Shown piece by piece: positions 57,889-64,000 of a stretch of DNA of 64,000 bases; the first letter of the stretch is position 1, and the number at the start of each line of letters is the position of its first letter. Position numbers and translations under genes: made by a program. The notes beneath the pieces were generated by a model. The model was not told the DNA's origin. It searched no databases and was given only the letters and a program-made list of their open reading frames with translations. The DNA comes from Sphaerisporangium sp. TRM90804. Its GTDB lineage: Bacteria; Actinomycetota; Actinomycetes; Streptosporangiales; Streptosporangiaceae. The DNA lies in assembly GCF_029846175.1 (NCBI RefSeq), contig NZ_JARWAC010000015.1:248001-312000 (forward strand), read 5' to 3'.

Positions 57889-59493
57889 ATGTCCACGTCC
57901 GGCCCTCTTCGTGCCGTAGACCCCGAGCGGCTCGGCGCGTACCGCCTGGTGCGCCGGCTCGGGCAGGGCGGGCAGGGGACCGTGTACCTCGCGACCGCGC
58001 CCGGGGGCGCCCCGGTCGCGGTCAAGCTGATGCACTCCCGCCTGGACGACGAGGTGGCGCGCCGCCGGTTCGCGGGCGAGGTCGAGGCGGTGCGGCGGGT
58101 GGCGCCCTTCTGCACCGCCCAGGTGCTCGACGCCGACCTGCACGGCGACCAGCCCTACATCGTCAGCGAGTACGTGGACGGGATCTCGCTCCAGCAGCAC
58201 GTGAACGCCGAGGGGCCGCGCACGGGCGGGTCGCTCGACCGGATCGCGGTCGGCACCGCGACGGCGCTCGCCGCGATCCACGGGTCGGGTGTGGTCCACC
58301 GGGACTTCAAGCCGGGCAACGTGCTGCTCGGGCACGACGGGCCGCGGGTGATCGACTTCGGCATCTCCCGGGTGATCGACACCGCGACCACCACCGGCCG
58401 GGCTCCGGTCGGCACGCCCGCCTACATCTCGCCCGAGCAGCTCAAGGGCGAGCGGGCCGGCACGGCCGCCGACATCTTCGGGTGGGGGCTCACGGTCGCC
58501 TTCGCCGCCGGCGGGCGGCACGCCTACGCCGCCGAGTTCTACGAGGCCGTGCTCGGGCGCATCCTGTTCGGCAAGCCCGACCTCGACCCCCTGTCGGGGA
58601 CGCTGCGCACGATCGTGGAGGCCTGCCTGCACGAGGACCCCGCCCGGAGGCCGAGCGCCGAGGAGGTGCTGCGCCGCCTCATCGGCCGCAACACGGTGCC
58701 GTTCCCCGCTCTGTCGCCGGGCGGGTTCGCCGAGGCGGGCGGCCTCCCGGAGGTCGCCCGGGCCGTGGCGGCCGACCGGGATCCCCGGGAGGCCTGGCGG
58801 GGCGCCGAGCCCGGCCGGGCCCCGGACGACGCCCCGGTGGCGCACGAGGCGGTGCCGGAGGACGACCGCGCCGCCGGCCCCGGCGTCCCCCCGCGCGCCG
58901 CCGAGCCGGGCGCGCACGTCCCGGTGGGCGGGCGCGACGACCGGCCGACGGCGGGCGGCCACGGCTCCGGCGAGAGGGCCGCGGGGGACGGCGGCGTCCT
59001 GGACACCCTGATCACCCCCGCGGTGTCGACGAGCCCGCTTGAGCCCGCGCCCGCCGCGTTCGTGCCGCGCTCGCGCCTGCCCCTGCTCGCGGCGCTCTTC
59101 CTGGCGCTGCTGACCGGGGTGGCCGGGGCGGCGCTCTGGATGGGCATGTCCGAACAGGACGACTCCGGCCTGTCGTACACGGGCAGGTGGTCGGGCAGCG
59201 CCGTGCATCCGACGGCGGGCCGGGTGTTCCCGGTGGAGATCGACCTGCCCCAGGGGGCCGCCGGGCCGGGCACCATGCGATGGGGCTCCGACCTGCACTG
59301 CTCGGGCCGCCTGGTCAGGGCGGGCGGGAGGGCCTCGGCGCCGGACTTCCGGCTCGCCGACGTGCGCGGCGCCCAGTGTCACACGAGCACGGTGGAGCTG
59401 TCGTGGAAGGGCCCCGGCCGTATGGCCTTCGAGGTGACCCGGCCCGGCGAGCGGACCCCCCGGTACTCCGGCACGGCCGTCGCCGCCCCCTGA
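57889..59493 (+). CDS. Ser/Thr protein kinase with one membrane helix and small external domain
   Basis: A 534-residue kinase of different architecture from the three at 4-9 kb. The glycine loop GQGGQGTV is near 25-32, Lys46, HRDFKPGN (Phe for the usual Leu) with Asp139, DFG at 156-158 and GTPAYISPEQ. A Pro/Gly/Asp-rich linker (about 285-385) leads to a single helix LPLLAALFLALLTGVAGAALW. The last 120 residues would be outside the cell and contain two cysteines (DLHCSGRL, AQCHTST), probably a disulfide-bonded ligand or wall-sensing domain. Confidence 0.92.
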   Translation: MSTSGPLRAVDPERLGAYRLVRRLGQGGQGTVYLATAPGGAPVAVKLMHSRLDDEVARRRFAGEVEAVRRVAPFCTAQVLDADLHGDQPYIVSEYVDGISLQQHVNAEGPRTGGSLDRIAVGTATALAAIHGSGVVHRDFKPGNVLLGHDGPRVIDFGISRVIDTATTTGRAPVGTPAYISPEQLKGERAGTAADIFGWGLTVAFAAGGRHAYAAEFYEAVLGRILFGKPDLDPLSGTLRTIVEACLHEDPARRPSAEEVLRRLIGRNTVPFPALSPGGFAEAGGLPEVARAVAADRDPREAWRGAEPGRAPDDAPVAHEAVPEDDRAAGPGVPPRAAEPGAHVPVGGRDDRPTAGGHGSGERAAGDGGVLDTLITPAVSTSPLEPAPAAFVPRSRLPLLAALFLALLTGVAGAALWMGMSEQDDSGLSYTGRWSGSAVHPTAGRVFPVEIDLPQGAAGPGTMRWGSDLHCSGRLVRAGGRASAPDFRLADVRGAQCHTSTVELSWKGPGRMAFEVTRPGERTPRYSGTAVAAP

Positions 59494-59512
59494 CGCCCGC
59501 CGGGTCCTCGTG

Positions 59513-60097
59513 TCAGAAGGCGACGTCGAGGCAGGCGACGCGGGCGCCCGCCGTGCCGGCCTTGCCGGGCTCGGTGTGGGTGTGGTCGGCGTGGACGACC
59601 ACCGACTGGGCCTGACGGTCGGAGAACTGCCAGTCGACGAGCGCCCTGCCGAGGCCGTTGCCGCGCGCGTCGGTGGTGAAGTCGAGCCAGATCTCGTTGC
59701 GGGAGTTGGCGTACTTGGGGTCGGTGGACGGGGTGACGGGGTCCTTGGAGTTCTGGTAGTGCGGCCCGGCGTCCTCGCCCTTGGCGCCGCAGCGGTTGAC
59801 GTGCGCGTGCGCGCCGTAGCGGCGGTTGGCGACGAGCCCGTGCGTGCGCAGCATCACGTTCATCTTGCCGTCGTGGGTGGGGACGTAGGTGACGGCCGCG
59901 AGGGCGCCCGAGGGGGCGAGCTTCGGGTCGTAGGTGACCGCCGTGCGGCCGGCCGCGTACGGCTGGAACTGCCCGACCGCGAGCGCCGTGCTCTTGTTGT
60001 CGTCGGCTCGCGGCGCCGCCGACTCCGCGGACACGGCGCCCGTGTTGAGCAGGACCATCGGCATCAGCATGGCCATGACCCCGGTGCGCACCGCCAT
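59513..60097 (-). CDS. secreted Cu/Zn superoxide dismutase-like protein
   Basis: A 194-residue protein with a Sec signal peptide (MAVRTGVMAMLMPMVLL, cleavage near AVSA). Metal-binding histidines typical of Cu/Zn SOD are in GAHAHVNRCG, in AGPHYQN and in VVVHADHTH, and two cysteines (NRCG and VACLD) can form the conserved disulfide. A segment KDPVTPSTDPKYANSRNEIW replaces part of the zinc loop, so enzyme activity is not certain. The ATG at 60097 has GGGGGAG five bases upstream. The upstream region is unusually A/T-rich. Confidence 0.82.
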   Translation of the reverse strand: MAVRTGVMAMLMPMVLLNTGAVSAESAAPRADDNKSTALAVGQFQPYAAGRTAVTYDPKLAPSGALAAVTYVPTHDGKMNVMLRTHGLVANRRYGAHAHVNRCGAKGEDAGPHYQNSKDPVTPSTDPKYANSRNEIWLDFTTDARGNGLGRALVDWQFSDRQAQSVVVHADHTHTEPGKAGTAGARVACLDVAF

Positions 60098-60114
60098 AAT
60101 GCTCCCCCTAGTTC

Positions 60115-60170
60115 GACTTATCGCAGCTTTGAGCAACAAATATTCATATGCCCGAACGGCCGGATAAGTC
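60115..60170. promoter_or_regulatory. inverted repeat upstream of the SOD-like gene
   Basis: GACTTATC at 60115-60122 and its exact complement GATAAGTC at 60163-60170 flank 40 A/T-rich bases in the 216-bp gap. They lie where the SOD promoter should be and could be operator halves. Confidence 0.4.
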
Positions 60171-60313
60171 AGGCAGGTGTCGAGTGAAGAATTCGGCAAA
60201 TAACCCTGGCACGAGGGTTCGCGTTCCCGCAGCCGAACCGCCGCGCACCAGGGGTTCGCGCGTTCCACCCCGCCGCCGGGGCGCGTTACCCCGGCCGGCG
60301 TTAGCCCGCTATT

Positions 60314-61159
60314 TCAGGAAAAAAGGTTATATACCGTTCGGGCGTTGCCGCCGAAAACCTGCTCCCTCTCCCCCTCGGACAGCCCCGCCGTCAGGCGCCG
60401 GGCCAGGTCGAGCACGCGGTCGTAGGTGGCGGCCAGCTCGCACACCGGCCAGTCGGAGCCGAACATCACCCGGCCGGGCCCGAAGCACGCCAGGATGTGG
60501 TCGGCGTACGGCGCGATGCCCGCGACGTCCCAGCCCGACCAGTCGGCCTCGGTGACCAGCCCGGACAGCTTGCAGGTCACGTTGGGCGAGGCCGACAGCT
60601 CCCCGATGTCGCCCGCCCACGGCTCCAGCGCGCCGGTGGAGATCAGCGGCTTGGCGCCGTGGTCGAGCACGAACCGCATCTCGGGCAGGTGCCGTACCAG
60701 CTCGGTGGCGGCCGGGAGCTGGTGGGCCAGCACGAGCAGGTCGTACGCCAGCCCGGCCTCGCCCACCGCGCGCACGCCCGCGCGCACGTCGGGACGCGCC
60801 AGCCAGTCGGCGTCCTCGTCCTGCACCTGGTGGCGGATCCCCACCAGCAGCTCGCCGCCGGGGCCCGAGCGCAGCCGCGCGATCCGCTCCGCCACGTCCG
60901 GGGCGGTCAGGTCGAGCCACCCGACGACCCCGGCGACCAGCCCGCCGGAGGCGGCGGCCGTCGCCAGGAACTCCTCGGTCTCCTCATCGGACGCGGTCGT
61001 CTGGACCAGCACCGTGTGGGCGACCCCCGCGGCGGTCGTCTCGGCGCGCAGGTCGTCGAGCAGGTACGGCCGTCGCAGCGGGGCGAGCTCCTCGGCCGCC
61101 ATCCAGGGGTACTCCCGCCTGGTGGTGTCCCACAGGTGGTGGTGGGCATCGATGATCAT
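60314..61159 (-). CDS. amidohydrolase-2 family lactonase (L-fuconolactonase-like)
   Basis: A 281-residue TIM-barrel hydrolase. Metal-site motifs are DAHHHLWD at the N-terminus, VLDHGAKP in the middle and FGSDWPVCEL near the C-terminus. Many homologues hydrolyse sugar lactones such as L-fucono-1,5-lactone. Last gene of the sugar operon, after an aldo/keto reductase that could make the lactone. GCAGGAG precedes the ATG. The exact sugar is inferred from context only. Confidence 0.85.
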   Translation of the reverse strand: MIIDAHHHLWDTTRREYPWMAAEELAPLRRPYLLDDLRAETTAAGVAHTVLVQTTASDEETEEFLATAAASGGLVAGVVGWLDLTAPDVAERIARLRSGPGGELLVGIRHQVQDEDADWLARPDVRAGVRAVGEAGLAYDLLVLAHQLPAATELVRHLPEMRFVLDHGAKPLISTGALEPWAGDIGELSASPNVTCKLSGLVTEADWSGWDVAGIAPYADHILACFGPGRVMFGSDWPVCELAATYDRVLDLARRLTAGLSEGEREQVFGGNARTVYNLFS

Positions 61160-61198
61160 CGGCTCTCCTGCGTCGTGATCGGGCGGGCGGGGCCGGGC

Positions 61199-62152
61199 TC
61201 AGGCGACCGGCGCCTCGGCGTCCAGAGCCTCCCACAGCTCGACGGGCACCGGAGCCGCGGCGAGGGCGGCGTTGCGCCGCACCTCCTCGGCGGAGCGCGC
61301 GCCGACGAGCACGGACGTCACCGCCGGATGCCGCAGTGGGAAGTGCAGTGCCGCCTGCGGGAGGGTCACGCCGTACCGCTCGCAGATCGCCGCGTAACGG
61401 CGCGCCAGCTCCACGGCGGGACGCGGCGCGGGCCCGTAGTCGTAGGTGCCCGCGGCGTCGTGCGTGGCCAGCAGACCGCTGTTGAAGACGCCCGCGGCGA
61501 GCACCGCGACGCCGCGGTCGAGGCACAGCGGCAACAGCTGGGCCGCGCCCGAACGGTCCAGGAGCGTGTACCGCCCGGCGAGCAGCACCGCGTCGACGTC
61601 GGTCGCCTGGACGAAGGCGGCGAGCATCCGCCACTGGTTCATGCCGACCCCGATCGCCTTGACCACACCCTGGTCGCGCAGCTCGGCCAGCGCCGGGTAC
61701 GCCTCGCCGACCGCCTGCTCCCAGTGGTCGTCGGGGTCGTGGATCAGCACCATGTCGACCGAGTCGTGCCCGAGCCGCACCAGGCTCTCCTCGATCGACC
61801 GCCGTACCCCGTCGCGGGAGAAGTCCCACACCCGGTGGCGGTCGGCGGGCACGTCGAAGCCCTGGTCGTCGCGCCCGCCCGACGAGGACGGCACGAGCAG
61901 CCGCCCCACCTTGGTGGACAGCGTGTACTGCTCGCGCGGGCGGTGCCGCAGCGCGGCGCCGAGGCGCCGCTCCGACAGCCCCAGCCCGTAGTGCGGGGCC
62001 GTGTCGAACAGGCGCACCCCGGCCGCCCACGCCGCACCGACCGCCTCGACGGCCTGCTCGTCGCTGACGGCCGAGAACAGGTTGCCGATCGGCGCGCCGC
62101 CGAACCCGAAGCGCGTCACCCGCGCCCCGCGGCCCACGATGGCGTCTTGCAC
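61199..62152 (-). CDS. aldo/keto reductase (aldose 1-dehydrogenase-like)
   Basis: A 317-residue AKR barrel. The opening RFGFGGAPIGNLFSAVSDEQA and FDTAPHYGLGLSERRLG give the catalytic Asp and Tyr; LSTKVGRL supplies the Lys and VLIHDPDDHW the His region. This subgroup contains D-threo-aldose (L-fucose) dehydrogenases that oxidise the sugar to its lactone. The GTG at 62152 has GAGGAG upstream. It stands between the lactonase and a mutarotase, consistent with mutarotation, oxidation and lactone hydrolysis in series. Confidence 0.87.
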   Translation of the reverse strand: MQDAIVGRGARVTRFGFGGAPIGNLFSAVSDEQAVEAVGAAWAAGVRLFDTAPHYGLGLSERRLGAALRHRPREQYTLSTKVGRLLVPSSSGGRDDQGFDVPADRHRVWDFSRDGVRRSIEESLVRLGHDSVDMVLIHDPDDHWEQAVGEAYPALAELRDQGVVKAIGVGMNQWRMLAAFVQATDVDAVLLAGRYTLLDRSGAAQLLPLCLDRGVAVLAAGVFNSGLLATHDAAGTYDYGPAPRPAVELARRYAAICERYGVTLPQAALHFPLRHPAVTSVLVGARSAEEVRRNAALAAAPVPVELWEALDAEAPVA

Positions 62153-62205
62153 TGTCGTCTCCTCATGTCTCGGTGATCGCGGCGGCCCGCGCCGCCCCGA
62201 CCCGC

Positions 62206-62508
62206 CTACATCTTCCAGACCTCCCGCAGGCGGATCGCCGAGGGGTCGAAGTCTCTGTCCAGGAAGCGGTTCATGCGACTCTGCCAGGCCTGGTCGGCGG
62301 CGCTGTCGCGCATCCGCTCCTGCATGGCCGCCCAGTCGTCCACCTCGACGACGTGGAACAGGTCGAGCCCGTCGCGCCAGATGGTCCACGAGCGCACTCC
62401 GGCCTCGCGCATGTCGGCCTCGAGCTCGGCCGGGATGGTCGCGTGCTCGCGCTCGTAGGCCTCCTCGGCCCCGGGCTTGAGCCGGGTGCGCAGGGCGATC
62501 CGCGGCAT
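62206..62508 (-). CDS. RhaM-type L-rhamnose mutarotase family protein
   Basis: A 100-residue dimeric ferredoxin-like protein of the RhaM (DUF718) family: MPRIALRTRLKPGAEEAYEREH, GVRSWTIWRDGLDLFHVVEVDD and the ending RLREVWKM. Family members speed the alpha/beta conversion of 6-deoxysugars. It supports a deoxysugar such as L-rhamnose or L-fucose as substrate of this operon. Confidence 0.9.
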   Translation of the reverse strand: MPRIALRTRLKPGAEEAYEREHATIPAELEADMREAGVRSWTIWRDGLDLFHVVEVDDWAAMQERMRDSAADQAWQSRMNRFLDRDFDPSAIRLREVWKM

Positions 62509-62561
62509 CAGCGACCGCCTCCCGCGTGCGCGGGATGCGGGGAACATAGGTGACTCATCAG

Positions 62562-63602
62562 CTACTCCTGTGCCTTTCCACTGGTCAGACGGGCGAGCAT
62601 CAGCGCGATGAGGATGATGCCTCCGTAGATGGCCTGGATCCACTGGGCGGACACGCCGGCCAGGGTGAGGATGTTGTTGATCAGCCCGAGGACGAGCACG
62701 CCGCACAGGGCGCCGAACAGCGTTCCCTTGCCGCCGTCCAGCACGACGCCGCCGATGACCGCAGCCGCGAACACGGTGAAGATCATGCCGTCGCCCTGCC
62801 CCGCCGCGACCGAGCCCAGCCGGCCGGTCATGAGCAGGCCCGCGAGCGCGGCCAGCAGGCCGCCGATGACGAACACCGTCCACAGCACGCGGTCGGTGCG
62901 CACGCCCGCCGCGCGGGCCGCGTCGACGTTGCCGCCGATCGCGTAGATCGACCGGCCGTGCCGGAAGTACCCCAGGGTGACGATGCCGACGGCGTAGGCG
63001 ACCGCGCAGATCCAGATGGACGCCGGCAGGCCGAGCCAGCGGGCGTTGCCCAGGTAGAGGAACGACTCGGGCAGCGCGAACAGGTTCTGGCCGCCGGTGA
63101 GGCCGATCTGCAGGCCGCGCAGCACGATCAGCATGCCGAGCGTCACGATGAACGCCGACAGCTTGAACCGCAGGATCAGCAGCCCGTTGAACGCCCCGAC
63201 GGCCGCCCCGATGAGCAGGCAGAGCGGGATGCCCAGGGCCGCGGGCCACTCGAAGCCGAGCCCGCCGGCCGAGACCGGGATGAGCAGCCCGACGGCCAGC
63301 GCGGGCGCCAGGCCGACGGTGGACTCCAGCGACAGGTCGAACTTGCCGGCGATCAGGATCAGCGCCTCGGCCAGCACCAGCAGCGACAGCTCGGTCTGCT
63401 GCTGGAGCACGTTGGTCAGGTTGTCGCCGCTGAGGAACGCCGGTTCGATCAGCGCGCCCACGATGACGAGCAGCACGATCGCGGGGACGAGGGCCAGGTC
63501 GCGGAAGCGCGCCAGCCGTACCGCCCCGCCGCCGGAGGTCCGGCCCTTCGGCGATCCGGGTGAGCCCGGGGAGCCCGGGGACGTCACTGTGGTCTGAGTC
63601 AT
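62562..63602 (-). CDS. sugar ABC transporter permease (RbsC type)
   Basis: A 346-residue permease with about nine or ten helices and the family signature AVIGGVVLDGGKGTLFGALCGVLVLGLINNIL. Typical of ribose/rhamnose/fucose importers. The N-terminus carries a cytoplasmic Gly/Ser/Pro stretch. It overlaps the ATPase gene by four bases. The binding protein gene is not in the window. Confidence 0.92.
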   Translation of the reverse strand: MTQTTVTSPGSPGSPGSPKGRTSGGGAVRLARFRDLALVPAIVLLVIVGALIEPAFLSGDNLTNVLQQQTELSLLVLAEALILIAGKFDLSLESTVGLAPALAVGLLIPVSAGGLGFEWPAALGIPLCLLIGAAVGAFNGLLILRFKLSAFIVTLGMLIVLRGLQIGLTGGQNLFALPESFLYLGNARWLGLPASIWICAVAYAVGIVTLGYFRHGRSIYAIGGNVDAARAAGVRTDRVLWTVFVIGGLLAALAGLLMTGRLGSVAAGQGDGMIFTVFAAAVIGGVVLDGGKGTLFGALCGVLVLGLINNILTLAGVSAQWIQAIYGGIILIALMLARLTSGKAQE

Positions 63603-64000
63603 CGCGCGTCGACACCTTCCATGACCGCCACGAGGTCGGCGTCCGACCAGCCGCGTGGCACCTCCTTCACGACCTGACCGTGGAACATCACCAGCACGCG
63701 GTCGCAGATGCGCAGGTCGTCCAGCTCGTCGGAGACGAGCACGGCTCCCGCGCCGCGTTCGGCGGCGTCCTCGACGGCTCCCAGCAGTGCTTGCTTGGCC
63801 CGCACGTCCACCCCGGCGGTGGGGTCGATCACGACCAGCGCGCGGGGCTCGTCGGCCAGGGCGCGGGCCATGACGACCTTCTGCGCGTTGCCGCCGGACA
63901 GGTCGCCGACCGGCTGCGCCGGCCCGGTGGTCGCGATGGCCAGCTCCTCGATCATCCGCTCGCCCTTGGCGCGCCGCAGGGAGGGGGACACCGCCCCGAA
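63599..64000 (-). CDS. sugar ABC transporter ATP-binding protein, C-terminal fragment
   Basis: The last 133 residues of an RbsA-type double ATPase; the rest lies past base 64,000. The second nucleotide domain has the signature LSGGNAQKVVMARAL. Walker B reads VVIDPTAGVDV: the usual Asp-Glu is shifted to Ile-Asp, so this half may not hydrolyse ATP well. The switch region is LVSDELDDL. It lies upstream of the permease in the operon. Confidence 0.9.
   Translation of the reverse strand, partial: FGAVSPSLRRAKGERMIEELAIATTGPAQPVGDLSGGNAQKVVMARALADEPRALVVIDPTAGVDVRAKQALLGAVEDAAERGAGAVLVSDELDDLRICDRVLVMFHGQVVKEVPRGWSDADLVAVMEGVDAR

Noticed and set aside
57049-59382. Minus-strand frame over the GntR and kinase genes
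   Set aside because: Spans two plus-strand genes and an intergenic terminator; product is repetitive Arg/Gly/His with no domain.

Overview
The window is very GC-rich, with third codon positions almost all G or C, and is packed with genes in short overlapping operons. Two gene sets point to a high-GC actinomycete: the GlgE alpha-glucan pathway (treS-mak-glgE-glgB) and a KstR-controlled steroid side-chain operon. A mycothiol-type DinB protein, a DGPF/ECF sigma pair and many Ser/Thr kinases fit this. A Streptosporangiales-like filamentous actinomycete is my best guess, inferred from gene content only. I saw no tRNA, rRNA, CRISPR array, transposase or replication origin.

Layout. 1-1.7 kb: end of a GntR (YtrA-type) regulator with an ABC ATPase and membrane partner. 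1.8-3.6 kb: electron-transfer flavoprotein etfBA. 3.9-9.4 kb: three tandem membrane Ser/Thr kinases. 9.7-14.6 kb: a tight five-gene operon encoding a coiled-coil protein, a QueC-like PP-loop ATPase, an M55 D-aminopeptidase-like protein, a Tat-exported FAD amine oxidase and a YbaK-like deacylase. This is the least explained system here. 15-17.6 kb: SRPBCC protein, enoyl-CoA hydratase and a threonine-aldolase-like PLP enzyme.

17.8-33.9 kb: alpha-glucan and trehalose metabolism. On the minus strand are glycogen phosphorylase, a glycogen-debranching-type enzyme and a GT4 glycosyltransferase. On the plus strand are glgE, treS, maltokinase and, after a tandem-repeat region and two small genes, glgB. 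TreS makes maltose from trehalose, maltokinase makes maltose-1-phosphate, GlgE extends glucan and GlgB branches it; the minus-strand enzymes can degrade or remodel the polymer. 33.9-42.9 kb: SppA protease, a divergent cupin/MarR pair with a clear operator, a DinB-like protein, flavin reductase, a BKACE-like enzyme, the ECF sigma/YciI pair, a membrane protein and a small secreted protein. 42.9-43.5 kb: a frameshifted GntR/UTRA pseudogene. 43.7-47.8 kb: RidA and an osmoprotectant ABC transporter. 48.2-50 kb: a sigma-like protein with a long disordered linker and a C-terminal membrane anchor.

50-57 kb: a cholesterol side-chain degradation block matching the mycobacterial igr genes (chsE1, chsE2, chsH2, chsH1, ltp2), divergent from kstR and fadA5, with a KstR-type box in front of both chsE1 and fadA5. 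57-60 kb: a FadR-type GntR regulator with a perfect palindrome in its promoter, another Ser/Thr kinase and a Cu/Zn-SOD-like secreted protein. 60.3-64 kb: a sugar catabolic operon (lactonase-type amidohydrolase, aldo/keto reductase, RhaM-type mutarotase, ABC permease and ATPase) running off the end of the window.
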